The notes below the pieces were generated by a model. That model had not been told where the DNA came from. It was given only the letters and a program-made list of their open reading frames with translations, and ran no database searches. The position numbers were made by a program, and so were the translations under genes. From Branchiibius sp. NY16-3462-2 (lineage in GTDB: Bacteria > Actinomycetota > Actinomycetes > Actinomycetales > Dermatophilaceae): a stretch of DNA of 13,502 nt. Numbering within the stretch: the first letter of the stretch is position 1; the number at the start of each line of letters is the position of its first letter. Positions 6,756 to 13,502 of this stretch are shown here, one piece after another. The DNA is taken from the NCBI RefSeq assembly GCF_001594145.1, contig NZ_LVCF01000008.1, positions 1 to 13,502 of the forward strand. The letters are read 5' to 3'.

Positions 6756-8942
6756 ATGACAGATCCGAACCCGCACCAGCACTACCACGGCGACGATCTC
6801 AACGCGCACGGCGAGCACCAGGCCGTCGCCACGTCGCAGCCCGTCCAGCAGGCTGCCGGGCACGCCGGGCACGCCGGGCACCAAGACCACGGGCAGCACA
6901 GCCAGCACGCCGACGAGACGGATCACGACGGCCACGATGCCCACGGCGGGCATGGCGGCCACGGGGACCACGTGGGTCAGTTCCGCCGGTTGTTCTGGAT
7001 CAACCTGGTCATCGCCGTTCCCGCGGTCACCCTCTCGCCGATGTTCGCGATGCTGCTGGGCTACGACGTTCCCGGATGGGCGGGCTGGGTCGCCGCCGTG
7101 CTGGGCACCGTCATGTACGTCTGGGGCGGCCGGCCGTTCCTCACCGGTGCCGTCAGCGAACTGAAATCCCGCACGCCCGGGATGATGCTGCTCATCGCCC
7201 TGGCGATCACCGTCGCTTTCTTCGCCTCCTGGGCGGCAACGCTCGGGCTCGTCCACCACGAGCTGGAGTTCTGGTGGGAGCTGGCCCTGCTGATCGTCAT
7301 CATGCTGCTGGGCCACTGGGTCGAGATGCGGTCCCTGGCGCAGACCACCTCGGCGCTGGACTCCCTGGCGGCGCTGCTGCCCGACGAGGCCGAGCGCATC
7401 GAGGGCGAGAACATCGTCAAGGTGGCACCCGCCCACCTGAACGTGGGCGACATGGTAATCGTCCGCCCTGGTGGCAGCATCCCGGCCGACGGCATCATCG
7501 TCGACGGCCGCGCTGACATGGACGAGTCCATGATCACCGGCGAGTCCCGCCCGGTCTCCCGCGGGCAGGGTGACACCGTCACCGCCGGCACCGTTGCCAC
7601 CGACTCCGGCGTGCGGGTGCAGATCACCGCGACCGGCGACGACACCGCCCTGGCCGGCATCAACCGGCTCGTTGCCGAGGCGCAGAACTCCTCCTCCCGC
7701 GCGCAGCGGATCGCCGACCGGGCCGCGGCCTTGCTGTTCTGGTTCGCCCTCGGCGCGGCGCTGATCACCGCGGCCGTCTGGACCCTGATCGGCATGCCCG
7801 ACGACGCCGTCGAGCGCACCATCACCGTGCTCGTCATCGCCTGCCCCCACGCCCTGGGGTTGGCAATCCCGCTGGTGGTCTCAATCGCCACCGAGCGCGC
7901 CGCCCGCGGTGGCGTGCTGGTCAAGGACCGCCTCGCTCTGGAGTCCATGCGGCAAGTCGACGCGGTGCTATTCGACAAGACCGGCACCCTCACCAAGGGC
8001 GAGCCCACCGTCACCGGCGTCGAGCCGACCGGTGAGCTGGACGCCGACCAGGTCCTCGCCCTGGCGGCCTCGGCCGAGGCCGACAGCGAGCACCCGCTCG
8101 CCAAGGCCATCGTCACCGCCGCCAAGGACAAGGGCCTCGCCCTGGAACAGGCCAGCGGCTTCTCCTCCTCACCCGCCGTCGGCGTCACCGCGACCGTCGC
8201 CGGTCAGGAGGTGCGCGTCGGCGGCCCCAGGCTGCTGGAGGAGACCGGCCAGCACGAGGTCGCCGCGGCGGACCAGTGGCGCTCCGAGGGCGCGATCATC
8301 CTGCACGTCCTCCGCGGCGGCCAGGTGATCGGCGGCCTCAGGCTCGCCGACGAGATCCGCCCCGAGTCCCGCGATGCCGTCGACGCCCTCCACGCCCTCG
8401 GCGTCGAGGTCGTCATGATCACCGGCGACGCCGAAGCCGTCGCGAACGAGGTCGGCAAAGAGCTCGGCATCGACCGCGTCTTCGCCGGCGTCCGCCCAGA
8501 GGACAAGTCCGCCAAGGTCGCCCAGCTGCAACACGAGGGCAAGAAGGTCGCCATGGTCGGCGACGGTGTCAACGACGCCCCGGCCCTGGCGCAGGCAGAC
8601 GTCGGCATCGCGATCGGCGCAGGCACCGACGTCGCTATCGCCTCGGCCGGGGTGATCCTGGCCAGCTCCGACCCCCGGTCGGTGCTCTCGGTCATCCAGT
8701 TGTCGAGGGCCGCGTACCGGAAGATGAAGCAGAACCTGTGGTGGGCTGCGGGTTACAACCTGATCTCCGTGCCGCTGGCTGCCGGCATCCTCGCCCCGGT
8801 CGGATTCGTCCTGCCGATGTCGGTCGGCGCGATCCTGATGTCGGCCTCCACCGTCGTGGTCGCCCTCAACGCCCAGCTCCTGCGGCGCATCGACCTCACA
8901 CCCGAAGCCAGCACCCGCTCCGTCCTGGAGCACCAGAAGTGA
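6756..8942 (+). CDS. copB: CopB-type P1B-3 heavy-metal ATPase with His-rich N-terminus
   Basis: A 728-residue P-type ATPase. The first about 72 residues form a His-rich metal-binding region (17 histidines, including GHAGHAGH) instead of an HMA domain. Then: TGES at 261-264, the TM6 motif CPH (C363-P364-H365), DKTGT with phosphorylated D407, HP at 446-447, GDGVND at 602-607, YN in TM7 and MSAST in TM8. CPH with MS.ST marks the P1B-3 subgroup, linked to Cu (Cu(II) or Cu(I)) and Ag export in known CopB proteins. All catalytic residues are present. I start at ATG 6756 after GGAAGGA; the frame stays open back to 6672, overlapping the lipoprotein, but that extension lacks a ribosome binding site. 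Sits between the YdhK lipoprotein and csoR. Confidence 0.94.
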   Translation: MTDPNPHQHYHGDDLNAHGEHQAVATSQPVQQAAGHAGHAGHQDHGQHSQHADETDHDGHDAHGGHGGHGDHVGQFRRLFWINLVIAVPAVTLSPMFAMLLGYDVPGWAGWVAAVLGTVMYVWGGRPFLTGAVSELKSRTPGMMLLIALAITVAFFASWAATLGLVHHELEFWWELALLIVIMLLGHWVEMRSLAQTTSALDSLAALLPDEAERIEGENIVKVAPAHLNVGDMVIVRPGGSIPADGIIVDGRADMDESMITGESRPVSRGQGDTVTAGTVATDSGVRVQITATGDDTALAGINRLVAEAQNSSSRAQRIADRAAALLFWFALGAALITAAVWTLIGMPDDAVERTITVLVIACPHALGLAIPLVVSIATERAARGGVLVKDRLALESMRQVDAVLFDKTGTLTKGEPTVTGVEPTGELDADQVLALAASAEADSEHPLAKAIVTAAKDKGLALEQASGFSSSPAVGVTATVAGQEVRVGGPRLLEETGQHEVAAADQWRSEGAIILHVLRGGQVIGGLRLADEIRPESRDAVDALHALGVEVVMITGDAEAVANEVGKELGIDRVFAGVRPEDKSAKVAQLQHEGKKVAMVGDGVNDAPALAQADVGIAIGAGTDVAIASAGVILASSDPRSVLSVIQLSRAAYRKMKQNLWWAAGYNLISVPLAAGILAPVGFVLPMSVGAILMSASTVVVALNAQLLRRIDLTPEASTRSVLEHQK

Positions 8943-8953
8943 AGGACACGACT

Positions 8954-9286
8954 ATGAGTCCCGACACCAGCACTGACAGTACCGAGCTCGACGCACCGGT
9001 CCATCAGCACGGCTACATCAACGACAAGGACCGCTACCTGAGCCGCATGAAGCGCATCGAAGGCCAGGCCCGCGGCATCGCCAAGATGATCGACGACGAG
9101 AAATACTGCATCGACATCCTCACCCAGGTCAGCGCCCTCACCCGCGCCCTGCAAGGCGTAGCCACCGGACTGCTCGACGACCACCTCAAGCACTGCGTCC
9201 TCGACGCCGCCAAGCTCAGCGACGAGGCCGCTATAGAAAAGATCCAAGAAGCCACCGACGCCATCCACCGGCTCGTGCGCTCCTGA
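8954..9286 (+). CDS. csoR: CsoR-family copper-sensing repressor
   Basis: A 110-residue all-alpha regulator of the CsoR/RcnR family (DUF156). The core RMKRIEGQARGIAKMI matches the DNA-binding first helix. The copper ligands expected for CsoR are present as C52, H77 and C81 (C, then H...C with three residues between), the arrangement known from M. tuberculosis CsoR, which argues for Cu(I) rather than Ni/Co or formaldehyde. Cu(I) binding in this family releases the protein from TACCC...GGGTA operators, and three such boxes occur in this window. An N-terminal extension of about 20 residues with H17 and H19 may add ligands. The gene starts 11 bases after copB, with its Shine-Dalgarno GAAGGA overlapping the copB stop, so it is co-transcribed and probably autoregulated. 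Confidence 0.93.
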   Translation: MSPDTSTDSTELDAPVHQHGYINDKDRYLSRMKRIEGQARGIAKMIDDEKYCIDILTQVSALTRALQGVATGLLDDHLKHCVLDAAKLSDEAAIEKIQEATDAIHRLVRS

Positions 9287-9444
9287 ACCGGACCCAATCA
9301 CAACACCGCGCCTCTCCGGGGAGAAGTCGAGCAGCGTCGAACGCGAAGGGGTATCCACTGAACGCCAGGGGCTTCTGACGGCACCGCCTGCCGCTACCCG
9401 TCAACACATCAGCGCACAGACTCCCGCGAATCTGCGCGAGAACA
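9287..9444. other. Convergent intergenic region between csoR and the short lipoprotein gene
   Basis: About 160 bases between two converging genes. It holds a small TCTCC/GGAGA hairpin (about 9313-9324) that might help end transcription, and a single GGGGTAT half-site (9348-9354) with no partner. No coding frame. A right-hand junction of the copper segment could fall here, but I see no repeat that proves it. Confidence 0.35.
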
Positions 9445-9771
9445 TCACATAAGAAAGCGTGAGACAGCCCGAGATCGGCCGACGGCGTGACTCACCGCGA
9501 TGGCGGAGGGGCAAACGGACAGGTCACGCGCCGGGACGGGTTGGCCTTGAGTCGAGCTAGGCGTAGGTAGAGACACCCTAGGTGTGGTGCTTGACGAGAC
9601 CGCGCCACCAGAAACGGCGGCAGGTGGTTCGGATATGCCAATCGATGCCGACGCCGGTGTTGACCTGCTGGCGACCGTGGGGTGAGTAGGACTGTGAGAT
9701 GTTCCGCATCCGCTCAAGACAGAGGCCCCGACGACGGCAACAAGTGCCCGGCGAACGCGCTGTCCGCTCAT
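9445..9771 (-). CDS. Short predicted lipoprotein, possibly truncated
   Basis: A 108-residue product beginning MSGQRVRRALVAVVGASVLSGC: positively charged start, hydrophobic core and lipobox LSGC, so a secreted lipoprotein (lipidated Cys about 22). A Ser/Thr/Pro-rich linker follows, then a segment starting near SVCPSAIAVS and a stop about 20 residues later. Actinobacterial lipoproteins of this design often carry a DUF4232 domain that begins with a Cys-containing strand like this and runs a further about 120 residues, so this one may have lost its globular domain; that is inference. I chose the ATG at 9769-9771 because it gives the signal peptide, with AGGGTGG close upstream; the open frame further upstream overlaps the NACHT gene and looks non-coding. 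Function unknown. Confidence 0.6.
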   Translation of the reverse strand: MSGQRVRRALVAVVGASVLSGCGTSHSPTHPTVASRSTPASASIGISEPPAAVSGGAVSSSTTPRVSLPTPSSTQGQPVPARDLSVCPSAIAVSHAVGRSRAVSRFLM

Positions 9772-9863
9772 AGGGCCACCCTGGCAGTCGTGCCCCTGCG
9801 GGCCGCAACGTTTGCCGGATTTTGCCGACGTTGGTGTGCGCGAGGGTTCAACCCAGATTTCTC

Positions 9864-12710
9864 CTACGGCTCTTCGCTGAACTGAACTGGTCGTCGCCAG
9901 ATCGATGCCATCAGTTCGAGGCGGAGAGCCGCCCCGAGCTCGTAAGAACCGGCGATCAGCGGACGCAGCGTCCGATCCAGGACGAACGCGATGTCTGGGT
10001 CGTCGACCAAGCGGAGCAGGTCGTCCAGATCGGTGCCCTCGAACCACAGCGACTCTTCCGTCCTCTTCAGGATTTCCATCGCAACTCGTAGGCGGTCATG
10101 GGTGTCGGGCTCATCCCACTGGTAAAGCTCGTTGCTGAACGCAGACCAGTCGGCCGTGCGGTTCCTTACCGGCGGCACCGGTACTGCAGGCCCGGCGCTG
10201 GCGAGGCCGAGCACCTCCACCGGTACACCAAGGGCTCTCCCGATCTCGGGGATGTGCAGTCGTACCTGTTCGGCATTCAAGTGAGACACGGCAGAGCCGT
10301 AGAGAGCGGAGCGCAGCGCGGCCCCGATCTGGTCGCGGGCGGCGGCCTCGGTGGCAGCGGCCATCAGCATTCGGGTGTAGTTCGGGAGGTCTAAAGCTGG
10401 CTCATATAAGTTCTGCAGCGCGTGGGCCAACAGCGGCATGAAGTGTTTTGGCGTGCGCACCATGCCGTCGTTGACGATCGCGGGTGCGATCTCGGGGCCG
10501 ACGGGGAAGGCGCTGCCGAGCCTGGTTGGGGCATCTGCGTCCAGAGTTAGCACGAGATCTTTGACCGCTTCGTGCTCGTGTGGCTGCTGTTCGAAAAAGT
10601 ACCTGCCGGCGGCAAACAGAAGCGTGTTGCGCCAGTGCGGGGACGGTGCAATGGCGCGCAGCCGGGGAAGGGTCTCCTCGAGCGATCCGGTTGTAAGCGC
10701 CAAGGCAGCCATCAGCTCCTGAAGCGAACGAACATCGAACCCGTAGCCGTCGTCGGCTCGCGGTGCCAACAGCACCAGACGGTGGGTCACCGCCTGCATG
10801 ATTCTGTCCAGCAGGTGGGCATCTTTCCCCATCAGGTCGAACTCGTCCTCGTGGAGCACCTGCCAGGCGGTGGCCTTCAGCTCCTCAGGGGACAGCACGG
10901 CGACGAATCCCGTGGCGGCCTCGGAGAGTTCCTGCAGACGTAGCCCGACCTGCCGGTGCAGCTTCAGGATCAGCTGCGAGTGTTCTGTCAGAAGCCTTGC
11001 CAGCCCCGACTGCTTGGTCTGCTCGCGCTTCTCAACAGTCAGGTAGTAACCCCAAAATAGAGCGAACCGGCTCGGCGAGATCTGAGGCGACGTCTCGGCG
11101 ATGATCGACATGATCAGGGTCTGGAGCGGGGTCCGCAGCAGGTGGCGGGTGCGCTCGTCCTCCGCGGCGCGCTCCAGGGACGAGACGATGCGCTCTCGGC
11201 GCTCGTCGTCGTCCGGGATTCGGAGCGCGGTCACCACGCGGCCGTACTGCAGTGCGTCTTGGACGGGCAGGTCGGTCAGGTCGACGCGCTCGAAAGACGT
11301 CTCGGGCAGCTCGCCGGTGTAGCCGGTGGGTCGAGTGGTGACGACCAGGAGGACGTCCCAGTTCTCAGTTTCTGCCGTGCCTGTAAGGGCCTCAATCTCG
11401 CCGACGATCTTCGCGCGGACGGAGGGCTCTGTGACTTCGTCCAGGCCATCGAGGATGACGATCGATGGCCACCTCTTGAGCCAGGTGTGCAGCACCCACG
11501 GCGGGATGGTTTTCGCGGATGTCAGCTTAGTAAGTCTCTCGGAGATCCAGCGCAGCAGGTTGTCGCCGCCATCGAAGCCGTATTCCTTTGCGAATGCTGC
11601 CAGGTCTACGTTGACTGGCCACCGACGGTTCGCAGGCGGACGTAAATCCAGCCGTCTCAAGGCGCTGTTAGTCGCCGCCACTACCGCCGCATGCTCCTCG
11701 CCTAGCTCGTCGGCCTCGTCGACGAACGCCGACCGGTACGCGTGTGTCAGGAACTTCGCAACCGTGGACTTGCCGTTACCCGGTGCACCGGTGACGATGA
11801 CGTGTCGCGGCCTGTCTATCGTCGTCAAGCGGGGACGCAGCAGGTGTTCCCCTCGCTCCATCACGTAGCGAATCACGGGTACGGGTACGAGCTTGGGTGG
11901 GTCGCTGGCTAGGGCGGGCAGATCGATGACGACGTCCTCGACTGGAACACCTTTGGAGCCCGGGCTACCAGCTTCATCGAAGTAGATCCGCCGCTCGGAC
12001 AGCAAAGCGTGACGGGCATGGTCACGCAGCACGGATCCGAGGTGCTCCGGGTCGACCTTGTCGGACAGCCACGACAGGTCAGCTAGGACGTCTCCGGCGG
12101 TCAGGAAGGCATCGAAGTTACGTCGGATCCCCTCGAACGCGTCGAGGTACCCATCAAGCTGGTTGCCGTCCCAGATCTTGAACTTGCGCAGCCCGTGCAT
12201 CCGGTCGCGGCGGGCGTGACGGTGCTTGCGCGCTGCGGCCACGCGCGACTTTGCCAGGTTCTGCTCGGCCGCCTCGTCGTTGAGGCTGCGGAGATACTCA
12301 TTGATCTTGTCGGTGATCGCATCGAACCCGCCGCTGCCGGGAACGGGGGTCAGGCGCACGTTTGTGGCGAATACCAGGTAGTCGGGAACCTCGCGCCGGC
12401 CGGAGTCAGGGTCGGCCCACGCCTTTAGCTCGCCCAGCACCTGCTTCTGGAACCAGGCTTGGTCTTTGGTGGTGCCCTCGAGCGTCTCCTTATTCTTGAC
12501 CTGGAAGACAGTCGTTCCCTCCCAGACCTCTGCGTTCTGATCGTCAGATCCGGCACTCCACTTCAGGCGGCCATCGGCGAGCAGGTCCCGGCCGCCGTCC
12601 TTCCCCGAGCCCATCGGGCGCACCTGGGATCCCAGCGCGTTAAGCGCCACGGCCGCGACGAAGTCCTGGAGACCGACAGGGCCCAGCCGTTGGAGGTCGT
12701 GACGAGTCAT
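9864..12710 (-). CDS. Mrr-like nuclease-NACHT NTPase fusion, candidate antiphage STAND protein
   Basis: A 948-residue protein. Residues about 1-200 look like a PD-(D/E)XK nuclease of the Mrr type: helix LQDFVAAVALNALG, GKDGGRD with D42, and FQVKNK giving the Q70-x-K72 pair. Residues about 300-480 form a NACHT/STAND NTPase: Walker A GAPGNGKST (308-316), Walker B IVILDGLDE (417-425) and a sensor-like TTRPTGY (458-464). The remaining about 450 residues are mostly helical, with no repeats I can name, and are the likely sensor. In known bacterial NACHT and Avs systems, detection of a phage protein triggers oligomerisation and an N-terminal nuclease cuts DNA; that role is inferred here. It is shorter than most Avs proteins. 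The Shine-Dalgarno is weak. A small same-strand gene ends 77 bases upstream. Confidence 0.88.
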   Translation of the reverse strand: MTRHDLQRLGPVGLQDFVAAVALNALGSQVRPMGSGKDGGRDLLADGRLKWSAGSDDQNAEVWEGTTVFQVKNKETLEGTTKDQAWFQKQVLGELKAWADPDSGRREVPDYLVFATNVRLTPVPGSGGFDAITDKINEYLRSLNDEAAEQNLAKSRVAAARKHRHARRDRMHGLRKFKIWDGNQLDGYLDAFEGIRRNFDAFLTAGDVLADLSWLSDKVDPEHLGSVLRDHARHALLSERRIYFDEAGSPGSKGVPVEDVVIDLPALASDPPKLVPVPVIRYVMERGEHLLRPRLTTIDRPRHVIVTGAPGNGKSTVAKFLTHAYRSAFVDEADELGEEHAAVVAATNSALRRLDLRPPANRRWPVNVDLAAFAKEYGFDGGDNLLRWISERLTKLTSAKTIPPWVLHTWLKRWPSIVILDGLDEVTEPSVRAKIVGEIEALTGTAETENWDVLLVVTTRPTGYTGELPETSFERVDLTDLPVQDALQYGRVVTALRIPDDDERRERIVSSLERAAEDERTRHLLRTPLQTLIMSIIAETSPQISPSRFALFWGYYLTVEKREQTKQSGLARLLTEHSQLILKLHRQVGLRLQELSEAATGFVAVLSPEELKATAWQVLHEDEFDLMGKDAHLLDRIMQAVTHRLVLLAPRADDGYGFDVRSLQELMAALALTTGSLEETLPRLRAIAPSPHWRNTLLFAAGRYFFEQQPHEHEAVKDLVLTLDADAPTRLGSAFPVGPEIAPAIVNDGMVRTPKHFMPLLAHALQNLYEPALDLPNYTRMLMAAATEAAARDQIGAALRSALYGSAVSHLNAEQVRLHIPEIGRALGVPVEVLGLASAGPAVPVPPVRNRTADWSAFSNELYQWDEPDTHDRLRVAMEILKRTEESLWFEGTDLDDLLRLVDDPDIAFVLDRTLRPLIAGSYELGAALRLELMASIWRRPVQFSEEP

Positions 12711-12787
12711 CGTTCTTCACTCTCTATCAGCTTCAGTCTGCAGCTCGTCCTTGAGACGGCGAGGAGACGGGCACGTCGTCGAGGGAA

Positions 12788-13051
12788 TCAGTGCGGCACG
12801 TGCTCCCACGTCACTCTGTAAGCGCTCGCACCCTTCTGCATGTCCTCGTAGAAGGAGTAACCCTGATCAATGTCGGTGAACTCGCGCTCGTGATCTTCAC
12901 CGTCGTAGGTCTTCCAGGTCACTCGATACGTCACGGGGACGCCATCGACTGTCCACTTAGCACCATCCCATTGCGCACCCCCCAGGTCGGCCAGGTTAGC
13001 GCTGGGTTTGTCGCTGCCAAAGGCATCGGTCAGCCTGTTTAAAAAGCCCAT
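12788..13051 (-). CDS. Small 87-residue protein upstream of the nuclease-NACHT gene
   Basis: I do not recognise this family. From the ATG at 13049-13051 it reads MGFLNRLTDAFGSDKPSANL and on to a domain with two similar strands, TYRVTWKTYD and AYRVTWEHVPH at the end, separated by an acidic, aromatic stretch (REFTDIDQGYSFYEDM). There is no membrane segment and no cysteine. It is acidic and beta-rich, so a small soluble protein. The frame is open up to 13282, but that extension is Arg/Pro/Cys-rich and looks non-coding; an ATG at 13091-13093 is the other possible start. Neither has a strong Shine-Dalgarno. It lies 77 bases before the NACHT gene on the same strand, so the two may share a transcript. 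Confidence 0.62.
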   Translation of the reverse strand: MGFLNRLTDAFGSDKPSANLADLGGAQWDGAKWTVDGVPVTYRVTWKTYDGEDHEREFTDIDQGYSFYEDMQKGASAYRVTWEHVPH

Positions 13052-13228
13052 GTAGGGGATGGTCTCAGCATCACCTCGTGCCAAGGGCGGCATCACGTGG
13101 GCGGGTTGCCAGGCGCTCAAGGTGGTCCGGTGCGCCCAAGACTGCGGACACCCTCGACAAGGACAGCCAATCAACTCGCCCGATGGGGAACGCGCGGCTC
13201 GGCACCTCGGCCAGGACGGAGCTCTAAG

Positions 13229-13246
13229 CACGTGTGCGCACACGTG
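13229..13246. promoter_or_regulatory. 18-base perfect palindrome
   Basis: CACGTGTGC followed directly by GCACACGTG, two-fold symmetric with no spacer, and itself overlapping a second palindrome (GCACACGTGTGC). It lies between the candidate promoter and the small gene, where a dimeric repressor operator or an RNA hairpin in the leader could act. Confidence 0.5.
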
Positions 13247-13257
13247 TGCCGCCACCG

Positions 13258-13272
13258 GTACGGCAACCGTAC
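13258..13272. promoter_or_regulatory. Second inverted repeat in the same leader
   Basis: GTACGG, CAA, CCGTAC: 6-base perfect arms around 3 bases, 11 bases from the 18-base palindrome and of a different sequence. It could be an operator half-turn site or a weak RNA stem. Confidence 0.4.
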
Positions 13273-13309
13273 TCCAGTCCATAACTCTGAATAATCGCCA
13301 AACGCACCG

Positions 13310-13338
13310 GCATAACGTCCGGTTTATGTTTCATACAA
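13310..13338 (-). promoter_or_regulatory. Candidate promoter for the small gene-NACHT pair
   Basis: On the minus strand TTGTAT (13333-13338), 17 bases, TTATGC (13310-13315) fits a weak sigma-70-like -35/-10 pair in the A/T-rich patch. It implies a leader of about 250 bases before the small gene. Motif match only. Confidence 0.28.
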
Positions 13339-13377
13339 GCGCGGTCTATGACATGTTCGCTGCATCTCGACATACTA

Positions 13378-13502
13378 CTAGTGCGCTGCGTTTGAAGTCT
13401 TCTGACGGTTGGCTTTCTTGAGGATGTCGTCTGCGGTCTTTGTCCAGACGAAGGGGTGTTTGCGGTCGTTCCAGCCGGTGATGAACGCGCGGATCTTGGC
13501 GT
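13378..13502 (-). CDS. IS630-family transposase, C-terminal end, partial
   Basis: Forty codons to a TAG at 13378-13380. The peptide contains FITGWNDRKHPFVWTKTADD and then ILKKANRQKTS, which matches the C-terminal end of actinobacterial IS630-family transposases (GWN.R.HPF.WTKTAD.IL.K). The DDE catalytic residues lie outside the window. The element's terminal repeat should be within the next few dozen bases (below 13378), next to a TA target, but I cannot fix it. Confidence 0.85.
   Translation of the reverse strand, partial: AKIRAFITGWNDRKHPFVWTKTADDILKKANRQKTSNAAH

Larger units (their letters stand above)
13052..13377. other. Leader/promoter region of the small gene-NACHT pair
   Basis: About 325 bases without a convincing gene. 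The right half (13280-13377) is clearly more A/T-rich than the rest of the window and holds a candidate minus-strand promoter. The left half contains two palindromes at 13229-13246 and 13258-13272, followed by about 180 bases of GC-rich leader before the small gene. Confidence 0.5.

Noticed and set aside
6880..6965. Tandem GGGCACGCC repeats as a non-coding repeat array
   Set aside because: They encode the His-Ala-Gly repeats of the CopB metal-binding N-terminus and are explained by the protein.
9313..9324. TCTCC/GGAGA hairpin as a csoR terminator
   Set aside because: A stem of about five pairs with a two-base loop and no T-run is too weak to call alone; mentioned only in the intergenic entry.
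9348..9354. GGGGTAT downstream of csoR as a fourth CsoR operator
   Set aside because: Only a half-site; the nearest TACCC (9395-9399) is too far and in the wrong order to form the palindrome.
13052..13282. Extended 164-residue version of the small gene
   Set aside because: The added N-terminus is Arg/Pro/Cys-rich, unlike the rest, and crosses the palindromes; the shorter start gives a coherent protein.
1..13502. CRISPR arrays, tRNA or rRNA genes
   Set aside because: I saw no regularly spaced identical repeats and no cloverleaf or rRNA-like segments on either strand by eye; a tRNAscan and CRISPR search would confirm.

Overview
The window looks like an accessory (island or plasmid-type) segment from a high-GC actinobacterium, probably of the Mycobacteriales (Gordonia, Rhodococcus, Mycobacterium-like). 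This rests on strong G/C bias at third codon positions, an actinobacterial-style IS256-family end, a CsoR-type copper regulator and actinobacterial copper-resistance proteins. Genus and replicon cannot be settled from the sequence alone.

Left edge (1-960): the 3' tail and terminal end of an IS256-family insertion sequence run into the 3' end of a VOC-fold (glyoxalase-like) gene on the minus strand, which has lost its last strand. Next comes a frameshifted minus-strand gene remnant.

Copper block (about 953-9286, plus strand): two modules each begin at CsoR-type GC-rich palindromes. Module 1 (1046-4611) has tightly packed genes for a CopZ-like copper chaperone, a membrane-anchored protein with two HVHP-bearing repeats, and a CopA-type Cu(I) P-type ATPase (CPC motif). 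A terminator-like hairpin follows. A separate CzcD/ZitB-like cation diffusion facilitator gene sits at 4854-5801 without a visible CsoR site. Module 2 (6095-9286) encodes a YdhK/DUF1541 lipoprotein, a His-rich CopB-type P-type ATPase (CPH motif) and the CsoR repressor. The likely logic is that CsoR represses both modules. On copper stress the chaperone and CopA would handle cytosolic Cu(I), CopB would add a second export route, and the two surface proteins would buffer metal outside the membrane.

Right part (9287-13502, mostly minus strand): a short, possibly truncated lipoprotein gene; a 948-residue protein joining an N-terminal PD-(D/E)XK (Mrr-like) nuclease domain to a NACHT/STAND NTPase and a helical C-terminal region; a small 87-residue gene just upstream of it; a leader with two palindromes; and the C-terminal end of an IS630-family transposase at the window edge. 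The nuclease-NACHT gene with its small upstream partner is the best candidate for an uncharacterised antiphage (NLR-like) defence system here.
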